Part shown: positions 1 to 6,482 of the stretch, piece by piece
How positions within the stretch are numbered: the stretch's first letter is position 1
Layout of the letters: the number at the start of each line of letters is the position of its first letter
Made by a program: the position numbers and the translations under genes
Assembly (NCBI GenBank): GCA_000438355.1
Contig: FR901514.1
Location: 10,865 to 22,894 of the forward strand
Direction: 5' to 3'
Source: Clostridium sp. CAG:273
Lineage (GTDB): Bacteria; Bacillota; Clostridia; TANB77; CAG-508
Length of the DNA: 12,030 nucleotides
Notes under the pieces: generated by a model
Told to the model about the DNA's origin: nothing
Database searches by the model: none
What the model saw: the letters and a program-made list of their open reading frames with translations, nothing else

Positions 1-545
1 ATAAAATTACATGTGTGGGGGAAAATAAATACAGTAATAAAAATTTTTCTACACACATGTATTTGTTTAAATATGAAGGAATAATAAGAAGTAAAATTAT
101 TTCATATAAATTTGATGATAAACCATATTTATATAAAAGTTTTTGTGAAATTTTTGTAAAAAATAAAAAAGTTTGTGAATTTTTAAAAAACTATGATATA
201 ATAATTTCAGTTCCAATGTATAAAAAGAAGAAAAATCAAAGAGGATACAACCAAAGTGAACTTATTGCAAGAGAAATAGCAAAAAAAGTAAAAAATATAG
301 AATACAGAAGTGATATTTTATTAAAAATAAAAAATACAGCAAATCAAAGTTTATTAAATAAGGAGCAAAGGCAAGAAAATTTAAAAAATGCTTACGAAGT
401 GAAAAATAAAGAGTATATTAGCAATAAAAATATACTTATTTTTGATGATATATACACTACAGGAAGTACTGCTAACGAGTGTTCAAAGATGTTAGTTGAA
501 GCGGGAGCAAGAAGCATTGGAATATTAACAATTGCAAAAGATTAA
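1..545 (+). CDS. comF: ComF-family phosphoribosyltransferase, 5' end outside window
   Basis: This is the C-terminal part of a ComF/GntX-type phosphoribosyltransferase-fold protein. Counting from the GTG at base 15, it has the family signature RGYNQSELIA (residues 77-86) and a PRPP-binding loop, ILIFDDIYTTGST (140-152), with the two adjacent acidic residues expected of the type I PRTase fold. The frame stays open from the GTG back to base 3 and encodes a Cys (TGT at 12-14). ComF proteins usually begin with a Cys-rich zinc-finger region, so the true start probably lies upstream and the GTG is only the first possible start visible. ComF acts in DNA uptake during competence in Bacillus; in Clostridia its role is less clear. 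No other competence gene is visible here. Family assignment is firm; function in this organism is inferred. Confidence 0.85.
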   Translation, partial: KITCVGENKYSNKNFSTHMYLFKYEGIIRSKIISYKFDDKPYLYKSFCEIFVKNKKVCEFLKNYDIIISVPMYKKKKNQRGYNQSELIAREIAKKVKNIEYRSDILLKIKNTANQSLLNKEQRQENLKNAYEVKNKEYISNKNILIFDDIYTTGSTANECSKMLVEAGARSIGILTIAKD

Positions 546-573
546 TTTGAAAATATATAGCATATATTTCAAA
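546..573 (+). terminator. Weak hairpin directly after comF
   Basis: TTTGAAA (546-552) pairs with TTTCAAA (567-573). After a bulged A at 553, TATAT pairs with ATATA around a 3-nt loop. The hairpin starts right after the stop codon but is followed by only a short T run. It may be a weak terminator that leaves some read-through into the NTPase gene. Confidence 0.4.
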
Positions 574-624
574 TTTAAAAATACATACTTATTTCTAATT
601 TTTACAAGAGAAAGGGATGAAAAA

Positions 625-2619
625 ATGGAAGATTTAATAGAAAGCATATTAGACTATATTAGATCAGATTATACAGATTATGCAATTATGATAAATGGTG
701 AATGGGGAAGCGGAAAAACATATTTCTGGAATAATAAAATTAGACCTAAAATAGAAAATATGTCTGTAAATGGTAGAAGGCTTACACCTATATATATGTC
801 ATTATATGGAATATCAAATTTAGAAGAAATTAGTAAGAAAATATTTATAGAAACTACACAATTAATGGATAAAAACTTAAAAAAATTTATGAATGCAAGT
901 GGAGTAAATGCTATTCCAGAATATGCAAAAACTGGACTAGATATGGCAAATTTCTTTGGTGTTACTCAAAATGGTGATAGATTAGATTATGGACAATTTT
1001 TTTCAACAGACGACAAAGTATTATGTTTTGATGACTTGGAAAGAGCAAATGTTGACGTTATTGATATTTTAGGTTATATAAATAACTTTGTAGAGCATGA
1101 CCATATAAAGACAATTATAATTTGTAATGAAAAAGAGTTATCTACAAAATTAAAAAGCAATAATTTAGAGATGAAAACTTTTATAGCAACATACTTGTTA
1201 GATAAAGAAGGAAAACTAAACTTAAAAACAGACAAGCCAATGGTAGAAAGAATAAGAGATACTATTGAATATGTATTTGATAAAGCAAATGATTATGAAA
1301 GAATAAAAGAAAAGCTTATAGGGGAAACTTTTGAGTATGCTCCAGAATTTAATTATATAATAAATGGAATTCTAATGCGTTATGAAAAATATCCAGAGCT
1401 AATAAGGTTTTTAAGAGAAAATACAAACTTAATTATATCAACATTTAACAAAAGTGGCACAAGAAACTTACGTATTTTAAAACATTCTTTAAACAACTTT
1501 AAAAAAATATTTGATATGGTTAATAAATCATATCCAAATACAAACAATAGAATTTTACAGACAATGTTAATATTTACAATAGCTGTTTCGTTTGAAATAA
1601 AAGCAGGAAAAATTACAAAGGATAAATTTATAAATATTAATAGCAACGAAGAATATAAATCAATTTTGGTTTCTTCAAGGGTATTTATGGATAATAGACA
1701 ATTTTATATTAAAGAGTTTGATAACAATTATTATTACAACTTTAAAGCAGAATATCGTTTCTTCAAATTTATAGAATTATATGTTCGTACAAGAATTTTT
1801 GACATGAGAATATTTAAAGAAAACATGGAAGTAATAAGAAATACAATAGATACAAGTCAATTACCAGGTTACAAAAGGTTACTTACAGAAGAATATTGGA
1901 AAATTCCAGATGACCAATTTGAAGGTGTAATAACAGAAACTTTAGAAGATGTGAAAAATGGAAAAATTGAACTTATAGATATTGTAAAATTATTTGCATA
2001 TTTTGCATATTTTATAAAAAAAGAACTAATAGACTATGACATGAGAACTATAAAAAGTGTATTCTTTAACGGAATGAATATTTCTTCACTTACATCTAAA
2101 TATTGTGAAAATGTAGATGAAGAGCTTTCGCAGATAGCAGTAAATGACGAAGAAACTTCAGAAATGGAAGATATATTACAACACTTTAATGAAATAAATT
2201 TACAATTAAAAGACAAAATGCTTAAAGAAAAAGCAGAAGAAGTATTTAAATGTATACCAATGAAAATGGAATTATTCTATGATAAATTTGACAAAGAGTG
2301 TATGAAAGTTCCAATATTTAAATATTATGATTGTTTCCAAATGTTTCAAAGAATATCTTGTGCTAGCAATGAAGATATAGTTACAATAAAAGAAAAACTA
2401 GCAGATAGAGCAAAATTGTACAAAAAGGAATTAGCTCCAGAGCTTGCAAATATTAAAAAATTGAAAAATATTATGGATGATTATATAGATGGAAAACAGC
2501 CAAGTATTAAACTTGTTATATTGCATGACTTTGCAAATGAGCTTGCAAATATTTTGGCATTATATGAGTCTACAAATGATGATAAAGTATTTGTAGATGA
2601 GGAAAAAAATAGTTTATAA
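625..2619 (+). CDS. KAP-like P-loop NTPase, stand-alone
   Basis: The protein has 664 residues from the ATG at 625, which is preceded by an AGAAAGGGA ribosome binding site. An in-frame ATG at 532 overlaps comF, lacks such a site and adds 31 unconserved-looking residues, so it was rejected. Walker A is GEWGSGKT (residues 25-32). Walker B is KVLCFDDLE (131-139) with two Asp and a Glu. A strand ending TIIICNE (163-169) resembles the sensor-1 position. This arrangement fits the KAP/P-loop NTPase-fold family of STAND-related NTPases. Many KAP proteins carry membrane helices within the NTPase domain; none is visible here. The remaining 450 or so residues are helical-looking and charged, and I do not recognise a domain. 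Some KAP proteins act in anti-phage defence (for example PifA and QatA), but no effector lies beside this gene. Family likely, role unknown. Confidence 0.75.
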   Translation: MEDLIESILDYIRSDYTDYAIMINGEWGSGKTYFWNNKIRPKIENMSVNGRRLTPIYMSLYGISNLEEISKKIFIETTQLMDKNLKKFMNASGVNAIPEYAKTGLDMANFFGVTQNGDRLDYGQFFSTDDKVLCFDDLERANVDVIDILGYINNFVEHDHIKTIIICNEKELSTKLKSNNLEMKTFIATYLLDKEGKLNLKTDKPMVERIRDTIEYVFDKANDYERIKEKLIGETFEYAPEFNYIINGILMRYEKYPELIRFLRENTNLIISTFNKSGTRNLRILKHSLNNFKKIFDMVNKSYPNTNNRILQTMLIFTIAVSFEIKAGKITKDKFININSNEEYKSILVSSRVFMDNRQFYIKEFDNNYYYNFKAEYRFFKFIELYVRTRIFDMRIFKENMEVIRNTIDTSQLPGYKRLLTEEYWKIPDDQFEGVITETLEDVKNGKIELIDIVKLFAYFAYFIKKELIDYDMRTIKSVFFNGMNISSLTSKYCENVDEELSQIAVNDEETSEMEDILQHFNEINLQLKDKMLKEKAEEVFKCIPMKMELFYDKFDKECMKVPIFKYYDCFQMFQRISCASNEDIVTIKEKLADRAKLYKKELAPELANIKKLKNIMDDYIDGKQPSIKLVILHDFANELANILALYESTNDDKVFVDEEKNSL

Positions 2620-2622
2620 CTA

Positions 2623-2665
2623 AAAAGCTATAACAAATCTAATAACAAGATTTATTATAGCTTTT
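2623..2665 (+). terminator. Terminator hairpin after the KAP NTPase gene
   Basis: AAAAGCTATAA (2623-2633) pairs perfectly with TTATAGCTTTT (2655-2665). After one C/A mismatch the stem continues with AAATCT (2635-2640) pairing AGATTT (2648-2653) around a 7-nt loop. The right arm ends in four T and further T follow, so it can work as an intrinsic terminator 3 bp after the stop codon. Confidence 0.75.
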
Positions 2666-2697
2666 ATTTACATAAAATTATAAAATTTTATAAAAAT

Positions 2698-2726
2698 GTA
2701 TAAAAAAGAATTAAAAAGGAATAATA
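2698..2726 (+). promoter_or_regulatory. Possible sigma-G promoter of spoVT
   Basis: GTATA (2698-2702), a 17-base spacer and AATAATA (2720-2726) fit the forespore sigma-G pattern gnATR / cAtnnTA except for the first base of the -10. spoVT is a known sigma-G target in Bacillus subtilis. The region is so AT-rich that a chance match is quite possible. Confidence 0.3.
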
Positions 2727-2755
2727 ACAATATCATGAAAAAAGGAGGGAGATTT

Positions 2756-3310
2756 TTGAAAGCAACAGGTGTAGTAAGAAGAATTGATGATTTAGGTAGA
2801 GTTGTTATTCCAAAAGAAATAAGAAAAACACTTAGAATAAAAGAAGGAGATCCTTTAGAAATTTTTACAGATAAAGAGGGAGAAGTAATACTTAAAAAAT
2901 ATTCTCCAATAGGTGAGTTGTCTGAATTTGCAACAGGTTATGCAGAAACTTTAGCAAGAACTACAGGACATATAGCATGCATAACAGATAAAGATACTGT
3001 AATAGCTGTTTCTGGAGGCTCTAAAAAAGAGTTTTTAGAACAAGATGTAAGTCCAGAACTGGAAAGTATAATGGACGAAAAAGAAAGTTATACAAGTCAA
3101 GAAAATAACGGTGTATCTATTCCAATAACTAAAAATGATAACAAAGAAAGAAAATATAATGCACAAGTTGTATATCCTATTATATCTGATGGAGACGTTA
3201 TAGGAAGTGTTATATTGTTATCAAAAGAAAGTAAAACAAAAATGACAGAAGTAGAACAAAAAGTAGCACAATCTGCAGCAAACTTTTTAGGAACACAAAT
3301 GCAAATTTAA
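2756..3310 (+). CDS. spoVT: Stage V sporulation protein T, TTG start
   Basis: SpoVT is a DNA-binding regulator in the forespore that adjusts sigma-G-dependent genes, spore coat and germination properties. The N-terminus (residues 1-50) is an AbrB-type swapped-hairpin DNA-binding domain with the characteristic RRIDDLGRVVIPKEIRKTLR stretch and LEIFTDKEGEVILKKYSP. Residues of about 55-184 correspond to the GAF-like sensor domain. The 184-residue length matches the roughly 178 of B. subtilis. The start was placed at TTG 2756: AAAGGAGG ends 7 nt upstream and family members begin with (M)KATG at this point. The in-frame ATG at 2696 has no ribosome binding site and would add 20 residues. The last codons lie within a 123-bp repeat found again at 4185. 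Identification is secure. Confidence 0.96.
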   Translation: MKATGVVRRIDDLGRVVIPKEIRKTLRIKEGDPLEIFTDKEGEVILKKYSPIGELSEFATGYAETLARTTGHIACITDKDTVIAVSGGSKKEFLEQDVSPELESIMDEKESYTSQENNGVSIPITKNDNKERKYNAQVVYPIISDGDVIGSVILLSKESKTKMTEVEQKVAQSAANFLGTQMQI

Positions 3311-3401
3311 TATGTAATGTTATTGTAATATTTTAATAATGAAAATGTAAAAACAAATATAGAAAAATAGCTTGTAAAAATAATATAATTGTAATATAAA
3401 T
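3279..3401 (+). repeat. 123-bp direct repeat, left copy (spoVT 3' end)
   Basis: These bases recur at 4185-4307, offset by exactly 906 bp, with one difference (A at 3394, G at 4300). The bases on both sides differ (G3278/T4184 and T3402/A4308), so the boundaries are sharp. This copy includes the last codons and stop of spoVT plus 91 bp of downstream sequence. Together the two copies bracket the toxin-antitoxin pair. Confidence 0.97.
3372..3400 (+). promoter_or_regulatory. Possible sigma-A promoter inside the left repeat
   Basis: TTGTAA (3372-3377), a 17-bp spacer and TATAAA (3395-3400) form a plausible vegetative promoter. Any transcript would meet the hairpin at 3428-3468 almost at once, so in this copy it may be silenced or attenuated. 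Confidence 0.4.
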
Positions 3402-3427
3402 TAAAATTTGGAAGTTGTAAAGAAGCA

Positions 3428-3468
3428 AAAGACTGAAAAACTTTGAAGTAAAAAAGTTTTCAGTCTTT
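3428..3468 (+). terminator. Strong hairpin between spoVT and the toxin-antitoxin pair
   Basis: AAAGACTGAAAA (3428-3439) pairs perfectly with TTTTCAGTCTTT (3457-3468). After a bulged A the stem continues as CTTT/AAAG. The right arm ends in TTT, but no long T run follows. It lies between the repeat copies, so it seems to have arrived with the inserted segment. It probably insulates the toxin-antitoxin pair from spoVT transcription. Confidence 0.6.
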
Positions 3469-3502
3469 AATTGTATAACAACTAAAATATTAGCATAAAA
3501 TA

Positions 3503-3531
3503 TTGAAATGGATGCAAAATAATGATAAAAT
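3503..3531 (+). promoter_or_regulatory. Sigma-A-type promoter of the toxin-antitoxin operon
   Basis: TTGAAA (3503-3508) and TAAAAT (3526-3531) each match the consensus hexamers at five of six positions and are 17 bp apart. The expected start point near 3538 lies about 25 bp before the antitoxin start, just upstream of its AAGGAGG. Such operons are usually repressed by their own antitoxin, but I see no clear palindromic operator. Confidence 0.6.
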
Positions 3532-3562
3532 TATGATAGCAAAGTTTTAAGGAGGAATCAAT

Positions 3563-3853
3563 ATGATTAATATTAGACCAGTATCAGATTTAAGAAATAA
3601 ATATCCAGAAATTGAGGAATTAGTTTTAAAAGAAGATGAGGCTGTATATTTAACAAAAAATGGATATGGCTCTATGGTAGTAATGAGTATAGAAAAATAT
3701 TCAAAATTAATGAGTGATGCAGAATATAATGAGTATATTGAAAATGCACTAGATGAAGCAGATAAAGAAGCAGAAGATCCAAATACAAAATACTATACTC
3801 ATGAAGAAGTTTTTGGAAAAATAAGGAGGAAAATTAATGGAGAAAAAATATAA
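3563..3853 (+). CDS. Type II antitoxin, Phd/YefM family
   Basis: This 96-residue protein is the expected antidote and operon repressor for the toxin encoded next. The N-terminal half matches the Phd/YefM DNA-binding fold: IRPVSDLRNKYPEIEELV (residues 4-21), then a strand pair around VYLTKNGYGSMVVMSIEKY. The C-terminal part, from about residue 50, is strongly acidic and low in hydrophobic residues. This is typical of the flexible tail that wraps around and neutralises a toxin. AAGGAGG at 3549-3555 precedes the ATG. The gene overlaps the toxin start by 17 bp, implying coupled translation with the antitoxin first. The pair lies between the two 123-bp repeats. Family assignment is strong; binding to the neighbouring toxin is inferred from the arrangement. 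Confidence 0.9.
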   Translation: MINIRPVSDLRNKYPEIEELVLKEDEAVYLTKNGYGSMVVMSIEKYSKLMSDAEYNEYIENALDEADKEAEDPNTKYYTHEEVFGKIRRKINGEKI

Positions 3854-4148
3854 AATAAAATATCTTCCTTTATTTTACAATGATTTAGATCAAATTACAG
3901 ATTATATTATGTATAAATTAAATAATGAAATAGCAGCAAATGAATTCGTTAATAAATTAGAAAATGAAATAAATAAAAGAGCATATAATCCAGATGCTTA
4001 CGAAAAATATATATCCACTAGAAAAAGACAATATACATATTACAAAATTTATGTAAAAAATTATATTGTACTTTATACTGTAAAAGATAATATTATGGAA
4101 GTACGAAGAATTTTGTATTCAAGAAGAAATTTTGATAAATTAGTTTAA
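3837..4148 (+). CDS. Type II toxin, RelE/ParE family
   Basis: This 103-residue basic protein has the RelE/ParE fold pattern. Two N-terminal helices include YLPLFYNDLDQITDYIMYKL (residues 9-28). A central part follows with Arg/Lys residues (TRKRQYTYYKIYV, 61-73). A C-terminal strand and tail, VRRILYSRRNFDKL (89-102), closely resembles other clostridial members. RelE proteins cut mRNA in the ribosome, while ParE proteins poison gyrase; sequence by eye cannot decide between them. Translation starts inside the antitoxin gene behind AAGGAGGA (3823-3830). A 6-bp hairpin (ATTACT 4157-4162 / AGTAAT 4171-4176) follows the stop codon but has no T run. The frame is intact, so the module may be active. 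Confidence 0.9.
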   Translation: MEKKYKIKYLPLFYNDLDQITDYIMYKLNNEIAANEFVNKLENEINKRAYNPDAYEKYISTRKRQYTYYKIYVKNYIVLYTVKDNIMEVRRILYSRRNFDKLV

Positions 4149-4184
4149 AAATAAAAATTACTAGTAGTTAAGTAATAAAAGAAT

Positions 4185-4307
4185 CAAACTTTTTAGGAAC
4201 ACAAATGCAAATTTAATATGTAATGTTATTGTAATATTTTAATAATGAAAATGTAAAAACAAATATAGAAAAATAGCTTGTAAAAATAATATAATTGTAG
4301 TATAAAT
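4185..4307 (+). repeat. 123-bp direct repeat, right copy (spoVT tail fragment)
   Basis: This is the second copy of 3279-3401, with one substitution at 4300. It begins with a non-functional fragment of the spoVT 3' end (codons for FLGTQMQI and the stop) followed by the same 91-bp downstream region. It starts 37 bp after the toxin stop codon and runs directly into the leader of the small gene at 4345. Confidence 0.97.
4278..4306 (+). promoter_or_regulatory. Possible sigma-A promoter for the small repeat protein gene
   Basis: TTGTAA (4278-4283), a 17-bp spacer and TATAAA (4301-4306) duplicate the left-copy promoter, with the single A-to-G change just before the -10. No hairpin intervenes before the gene at 4345, so this copy could drive it with a leader of about 30 nt. 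Confidence 0.5.
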
Positions 4308-4344
4308 AATGTAGTGTTGAAGAATAACGAAGGAGGACTATAAA

Positions 4345-4602
4345 ATGGAAAAGAGATTTGAAGTAAGTAATTTACCAACAGAAGTATCTGTGTGGACAAA
4401 AATAAAGAATTTTCTATTTCATGAAGTAAAACTAGAATTAACACCAAAGCAAGAAAAGGTATTTAGAGAAGTTCATGACTTCTGGAATCAAGAAATTACA
4501 GGAGAGAAAGTTCATGATTTTCTATTTTATGAAATAACAGGGGAAAAAGTAAAGAACTTTTTATTTCAAGATATAAAAGTAGTAGATAATATTAGACTAT
4601 AA
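4345..4602 (+). CDS. Small protein with 13-residue internal repeats, unknown function
   Basis: The gene encodes 85 residues behind AAGGAGG (4330-4336). I do not recognise the family. Three consecutive 13-residue units are visible: VHDFWNQEITGEK (43-55), VHDFLFYEITGEK (56-68) and VKNFLFQDIKVVD (69-81). A fourth, more diverged unit, IKNFLFHEVKLEL (20-32), precedes a linker with TPKQEKVF. Each unit has an aromatic/Leu core (FLF or FWN) followed by an acidic residue and Ile/Val, suggesting repeated short amphipathic segments. There is no signal peptide or clear membrane span. It stands alone between the right repeat copy and a strong terminator. Without the toxin-antitoxin insert it would lie directly downstream of spoVT, so a link with sporulation is conceivable but unproven. 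Confidence 0.75.
   Translation: MEKRFEVSNLPTEVSVWTKIKNFLFHEVKLELTPKQEKVFREVHDFWNQEITGEKVHDFLFYEITGEKVKNFLFQDIKVVDNIRL
4471..4587 (+). repeat. Three tandem 39-nt units within the small gene
   Basis: Units 4471-4509, 4510-4548 and 4549-4587 are in frame with the gene. The first two begin GTTCATGA and are the most alike; the third begins GTAAAGAA and is diverged. A related unit lies at 4402-4440. The pattern suggests growth by in-frame duplication. Confidence 0.75.
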
Positions 4603-4622
4603 TTATATTTAAATAACTGAAC

Positions 4623-4670
4623 AAATACAAAAAACAATTAAAGAATTATCTTTAATTGTTTTTTGTATTT
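4623..4670 (+). terminator. Strong terminator after the small protein gene
   Basis: A perfect 21-bp stem (4623-4643 with 4650-4670) encloses a 6-nt loop, AATTAT. The right arm carries six consecutive T and ends GTATTT. The palindrome could stop transcription from either side. It separates the small gene from the sigma-factor operon. Confidence 0.9.
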
Positions 4671-4705
4671 TAAATGTTTAGTAATAATAAAACTAAATAA
4701 AAAAA

Positions 4706-4733
4706 TGAAACTTTTTATTATAAAAGATAAGTC
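4706..4733 (+). promoter_or_regulatory. Possible ECF-sigma autoregulated promoter
   Basis: TGAAAC followed by a T run (from 4706) is the hallmark -35 element of Bacillota ECF sigma factors such as SigW and SigV. AGTC at 4730-4733 could be the CGTC-like -10 element, although the 18-base spacer is 1-2 longer than usual and the first base differs. Its place 44 bp before the sigma gene suggests self-activation. Confidence 0.4.
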
Positions 4734-4776
4734 TTATAAGTATATCAAGTTTGCAAACAGGATAGGAGGAAAAGAA

Positions 4777-5311
4777 ATGGAGGAACTTATAGAAAAGGCT
4801 CAGAAACGGAGATGAGAAAGCATTTACAGAATTAATATTGCTATTTAAAGAAGAATTATATAAAATAGCAAAAGCAAGGCTAAAAAGAGATGAAGATGTA
4901 TTTGATGCAATACAAGAGACTATGATTGTTACATTCAAAAATATAAAAAAATTAAAAGAACCTTCAAGTTTTAAATCTTGGCTAATAAAAATTTTAATTA
5001 GTAAAAGTAATGATATTTATAGAAAAGAAAATAAAAGAAATGTTATTTCTTTAGAAGAAATTCAAAACTATAATAAAAGTGATTGCTTAGATATACAAAC
5101 CACTGAAGATACTCTTGATTTTAGTTTTATGTGTAAACAATTAAAATACGAAGAAAGAATAATTATAATGTTATTTTATATGGAAAAATTCACAGATAAA
5201 GAAATTGGAGAAATTCTAAATTTAAATACGAATACAGTAAAAACTAAAAGAACAAGAACAATTAAAGAAATTAAAAAAATAATAGAGAGAGGAGAAAAAA
5301 GATATGGATGA
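4777..5311 (+). CDS. ECF-type RNA polymerase sigma factor, frameshifted near start
   Basis: The expected start is ATG 4777 behind ATAGGAGGA. In that frame translation gives MEELIEKAQ and then stops at TGA 4813. Shifting +1 at AAAC (4804-4807) continues as GDEKAFTELILLFKEEL, exactly the usual region 2.1 start of ECF sigma factors. The only start in the downstream frame is TTG 4838, which would remove the first conserved helix and has no clear ribosome binding site. Corrected length is 177 residues. Region 2 contains DAIQETMIVTFKNIKKLKEP and FKSWLIKILISKSNDIYRK. Region 4 contains ERIIIMLFYMEKFTDKEIGEI and NTNTVKTKRTR, a helix-turn-helix for the -35 element. The gene overlaps its presumed anti-sigma partner by 8 bp. 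The break may be a sequencing error, a real mutation or, less likely, programmed frameshifting at AAA CGG. Confidence 0.85.
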
Positions 5312-6440
5312 TATAGAAAGAAAATTATATCATGATTTAAGCTTAAAAACAGAGATTCCAGAAAAGTGTGAAGAAATTATAAAAAATGGATTGAATAAAA
5401 AGAAGAAACATTATTCATGGGCAAAGATTATTGTAGTTTCTTGTGCAAGTTTTATGATTACAGCTGGGGTAGTATATGCAGGTACAAAAGTAATAGAATC
5501 TATATGGAAAGAGCCAAAAAAAATAGAGGGGTATATGGTAGAAGAAACTATTACAAAGGAAGAAAAGAAAGACTTAATTTCAGAAATAGAGGCTAAAAAC
5601 AAAGCAAAAGAGATATTAAAAAAATTTGATTATAAAAATGAAGAAATTAAGATGATTGAACTAGATAAAAACATGACTAATTATAAAATTAATTGGTGTG
5701 TAGAAACTGACAATGGTATTACATTAGACTTTGATGCAAATGGAGGAAAAAGTTTAGCTTTATTTAATGATTCAATATTAGAAAAAGATATTGAAAAATA
5801 TCATACAACAAAAGAAGAAGCAGAAAATATTGCAAGGAATTTATGCAAGAATTTTGGATATAATTTAGACGATTATGCTTATGTAGAAATTGATACAAAT
5901 AAAGAGAAAATAGAAGAATCTTATATTTGGTATGTGAATTTTTATAAAAAATATAATGAATTAGTAGATAGATATAATGGAATTAGTATAGCTTTTATTC
6001 CAGAAATAAATGAGATATACTATTTTATAGTATATGAAGAAAATTATGAAAATAATCCTGTTGAAGTAGCAGAAGAAAAAGCAAAAGAAATAGCTTTAAA
6101 TGAAGAAAAAAAGACAGAATTGGGATATGAAATAAAAAATACAGAAACAGAATTGGCTATTGTTTCAATGAATGGAGAAGCATATGCCAGAACAAATAAT
6201 TATAAGCAATTTTGCGAACAAAGAAATATTATAGATTATCCAGAAGAAAAGTATATAGAATATCGCACAGATAAGCACATAAGGAAAGCTTGGAAGGTGA
6301 CAATAGAATATAAGTTATCGGGAAAAAATTTATTTAAAGAAAATTTTAATAATCAAGATTTGGGATATGTTTATTATATTGATGCTACAACCGGAGAAGT
6401 AATAGGTGGAGAAGACTATAGTAACCCAGTGATTCAATAA
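5304..6440 (+). CDS. Membrane-anchored PepSY-like protein, probable anti-sigma factor
   Basis: The protein has 378 residues. Residues 1-37 are cytosolic and charged, and residues 38-60 are one membrane helix (WAKIIVVSCASFMITAGVVY). The rest is a large extracytoplasmic part. That part contains about three PepSY-like units: helices beginning EAKNKAKEIL (about 95), KEEAENIARNL (about 168) and EVAEEKAKEIAL (about 255). Each is followed by strands, and the end, YYIDATTGEVIGG, is a typical PepSY closing strand. The ATG overlaps the sigma factor stop (ATGGATGA) behind AGAGGAGA, so the two are translationally coupled. That arrangement and the short N-terminal tail suggest the tail holds the sigma factor and the outer part senses a surface signal. 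It lacks the DUF3298 lysozyme-binding pattern I would expect of RsiV. Anti-sigma activity is inferred from context. Confidence 0.7.
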   Translation: MDDIERKLYHDLSLKTEIPEKCEEIIKNGLNKKKKHYSWAKIIVVSCASFMITAGVVYAGTKVIESIWKEPKKIEGYMVEETITKEEKKDLISEIEAKNKAKEILKKFDYKNEEIKMIELDKNMTNYKINWCVETDNGITLDFDANGGKSLALFNDSILEKDIEKYHTTKEEAENIARNLCKNFGYNLDDYAYVEIDTNKEKIEESYIWYVNFYKKYNELVDRYNGISIAFIPEINEIYYFIVYEENYENNPVEVAEEKAKEIALNEEKKTELGYEIKNTETELAIVSMNGEAYARTNNYKQFCEQRNIIDYPEEKYIEYRTDKHIRKAWKVTIEYKLSGKNLFKENFNNQDLGYVYYIDATTGEVIGGEDYSNPVIQ

Positions 6441-6478
6441 AAAAAAGGGGTATAAGTTTTAAAACTTATACCTTTTTT
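6441..6478. terminator. Bidirectional terminator between convergent genes
   Basis: GGTATAAGTTTT (6449-6460) is followed directly by its complement AAAACTTATACC (6461-6472). Six T follow, and six A plus GG precede it. It begins at the stop of the PepSY gene and ends 4 bp before the spoIVA stop codon, so it can serve both strands. Confidence 0.88.
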
Positions 6479-6482
6479 GACA

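Noticed and set aside
532..624. Upstream in-frame start for the KAP NTPase overlapping comF
   Set aside because: It has no ribosome binding site and crosses the comF hairpin; ATG 625 has AGAAAGGGA at proper distance.
1380..1646. Minus-strand open frame of 88 codons inside the KAP gene
   Set aside because: It is antisense to a convincing gene and looks like a by-product of AT-rich codons.
2696..2755. Upstream ATG start for spoVT
   Set aside because: It lacks a ribosome binding site and adds 20 residues not seen in SpoVT; AAAGGAGG points to TTG 2756.
3279..4307. Insertion sequence bounded by the direct repeats
   Set aside because: There is no transposase and no terminal inverted repeats, and a 123-bp target duplication is far longer than transposases make.
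4226..4447. Minus-strand hydrophobic open frame across the right repeat copy
   Set aside because: Its hydrophobic character comes from the A-rich plus strand; there is no ribosome binding site and it overlaps the small gene antisense.
4471..4587. Tandem repeats as a CRISPR array
   Set aside because: The units are contiguous without spacers, in frame and inside a coding sequence.
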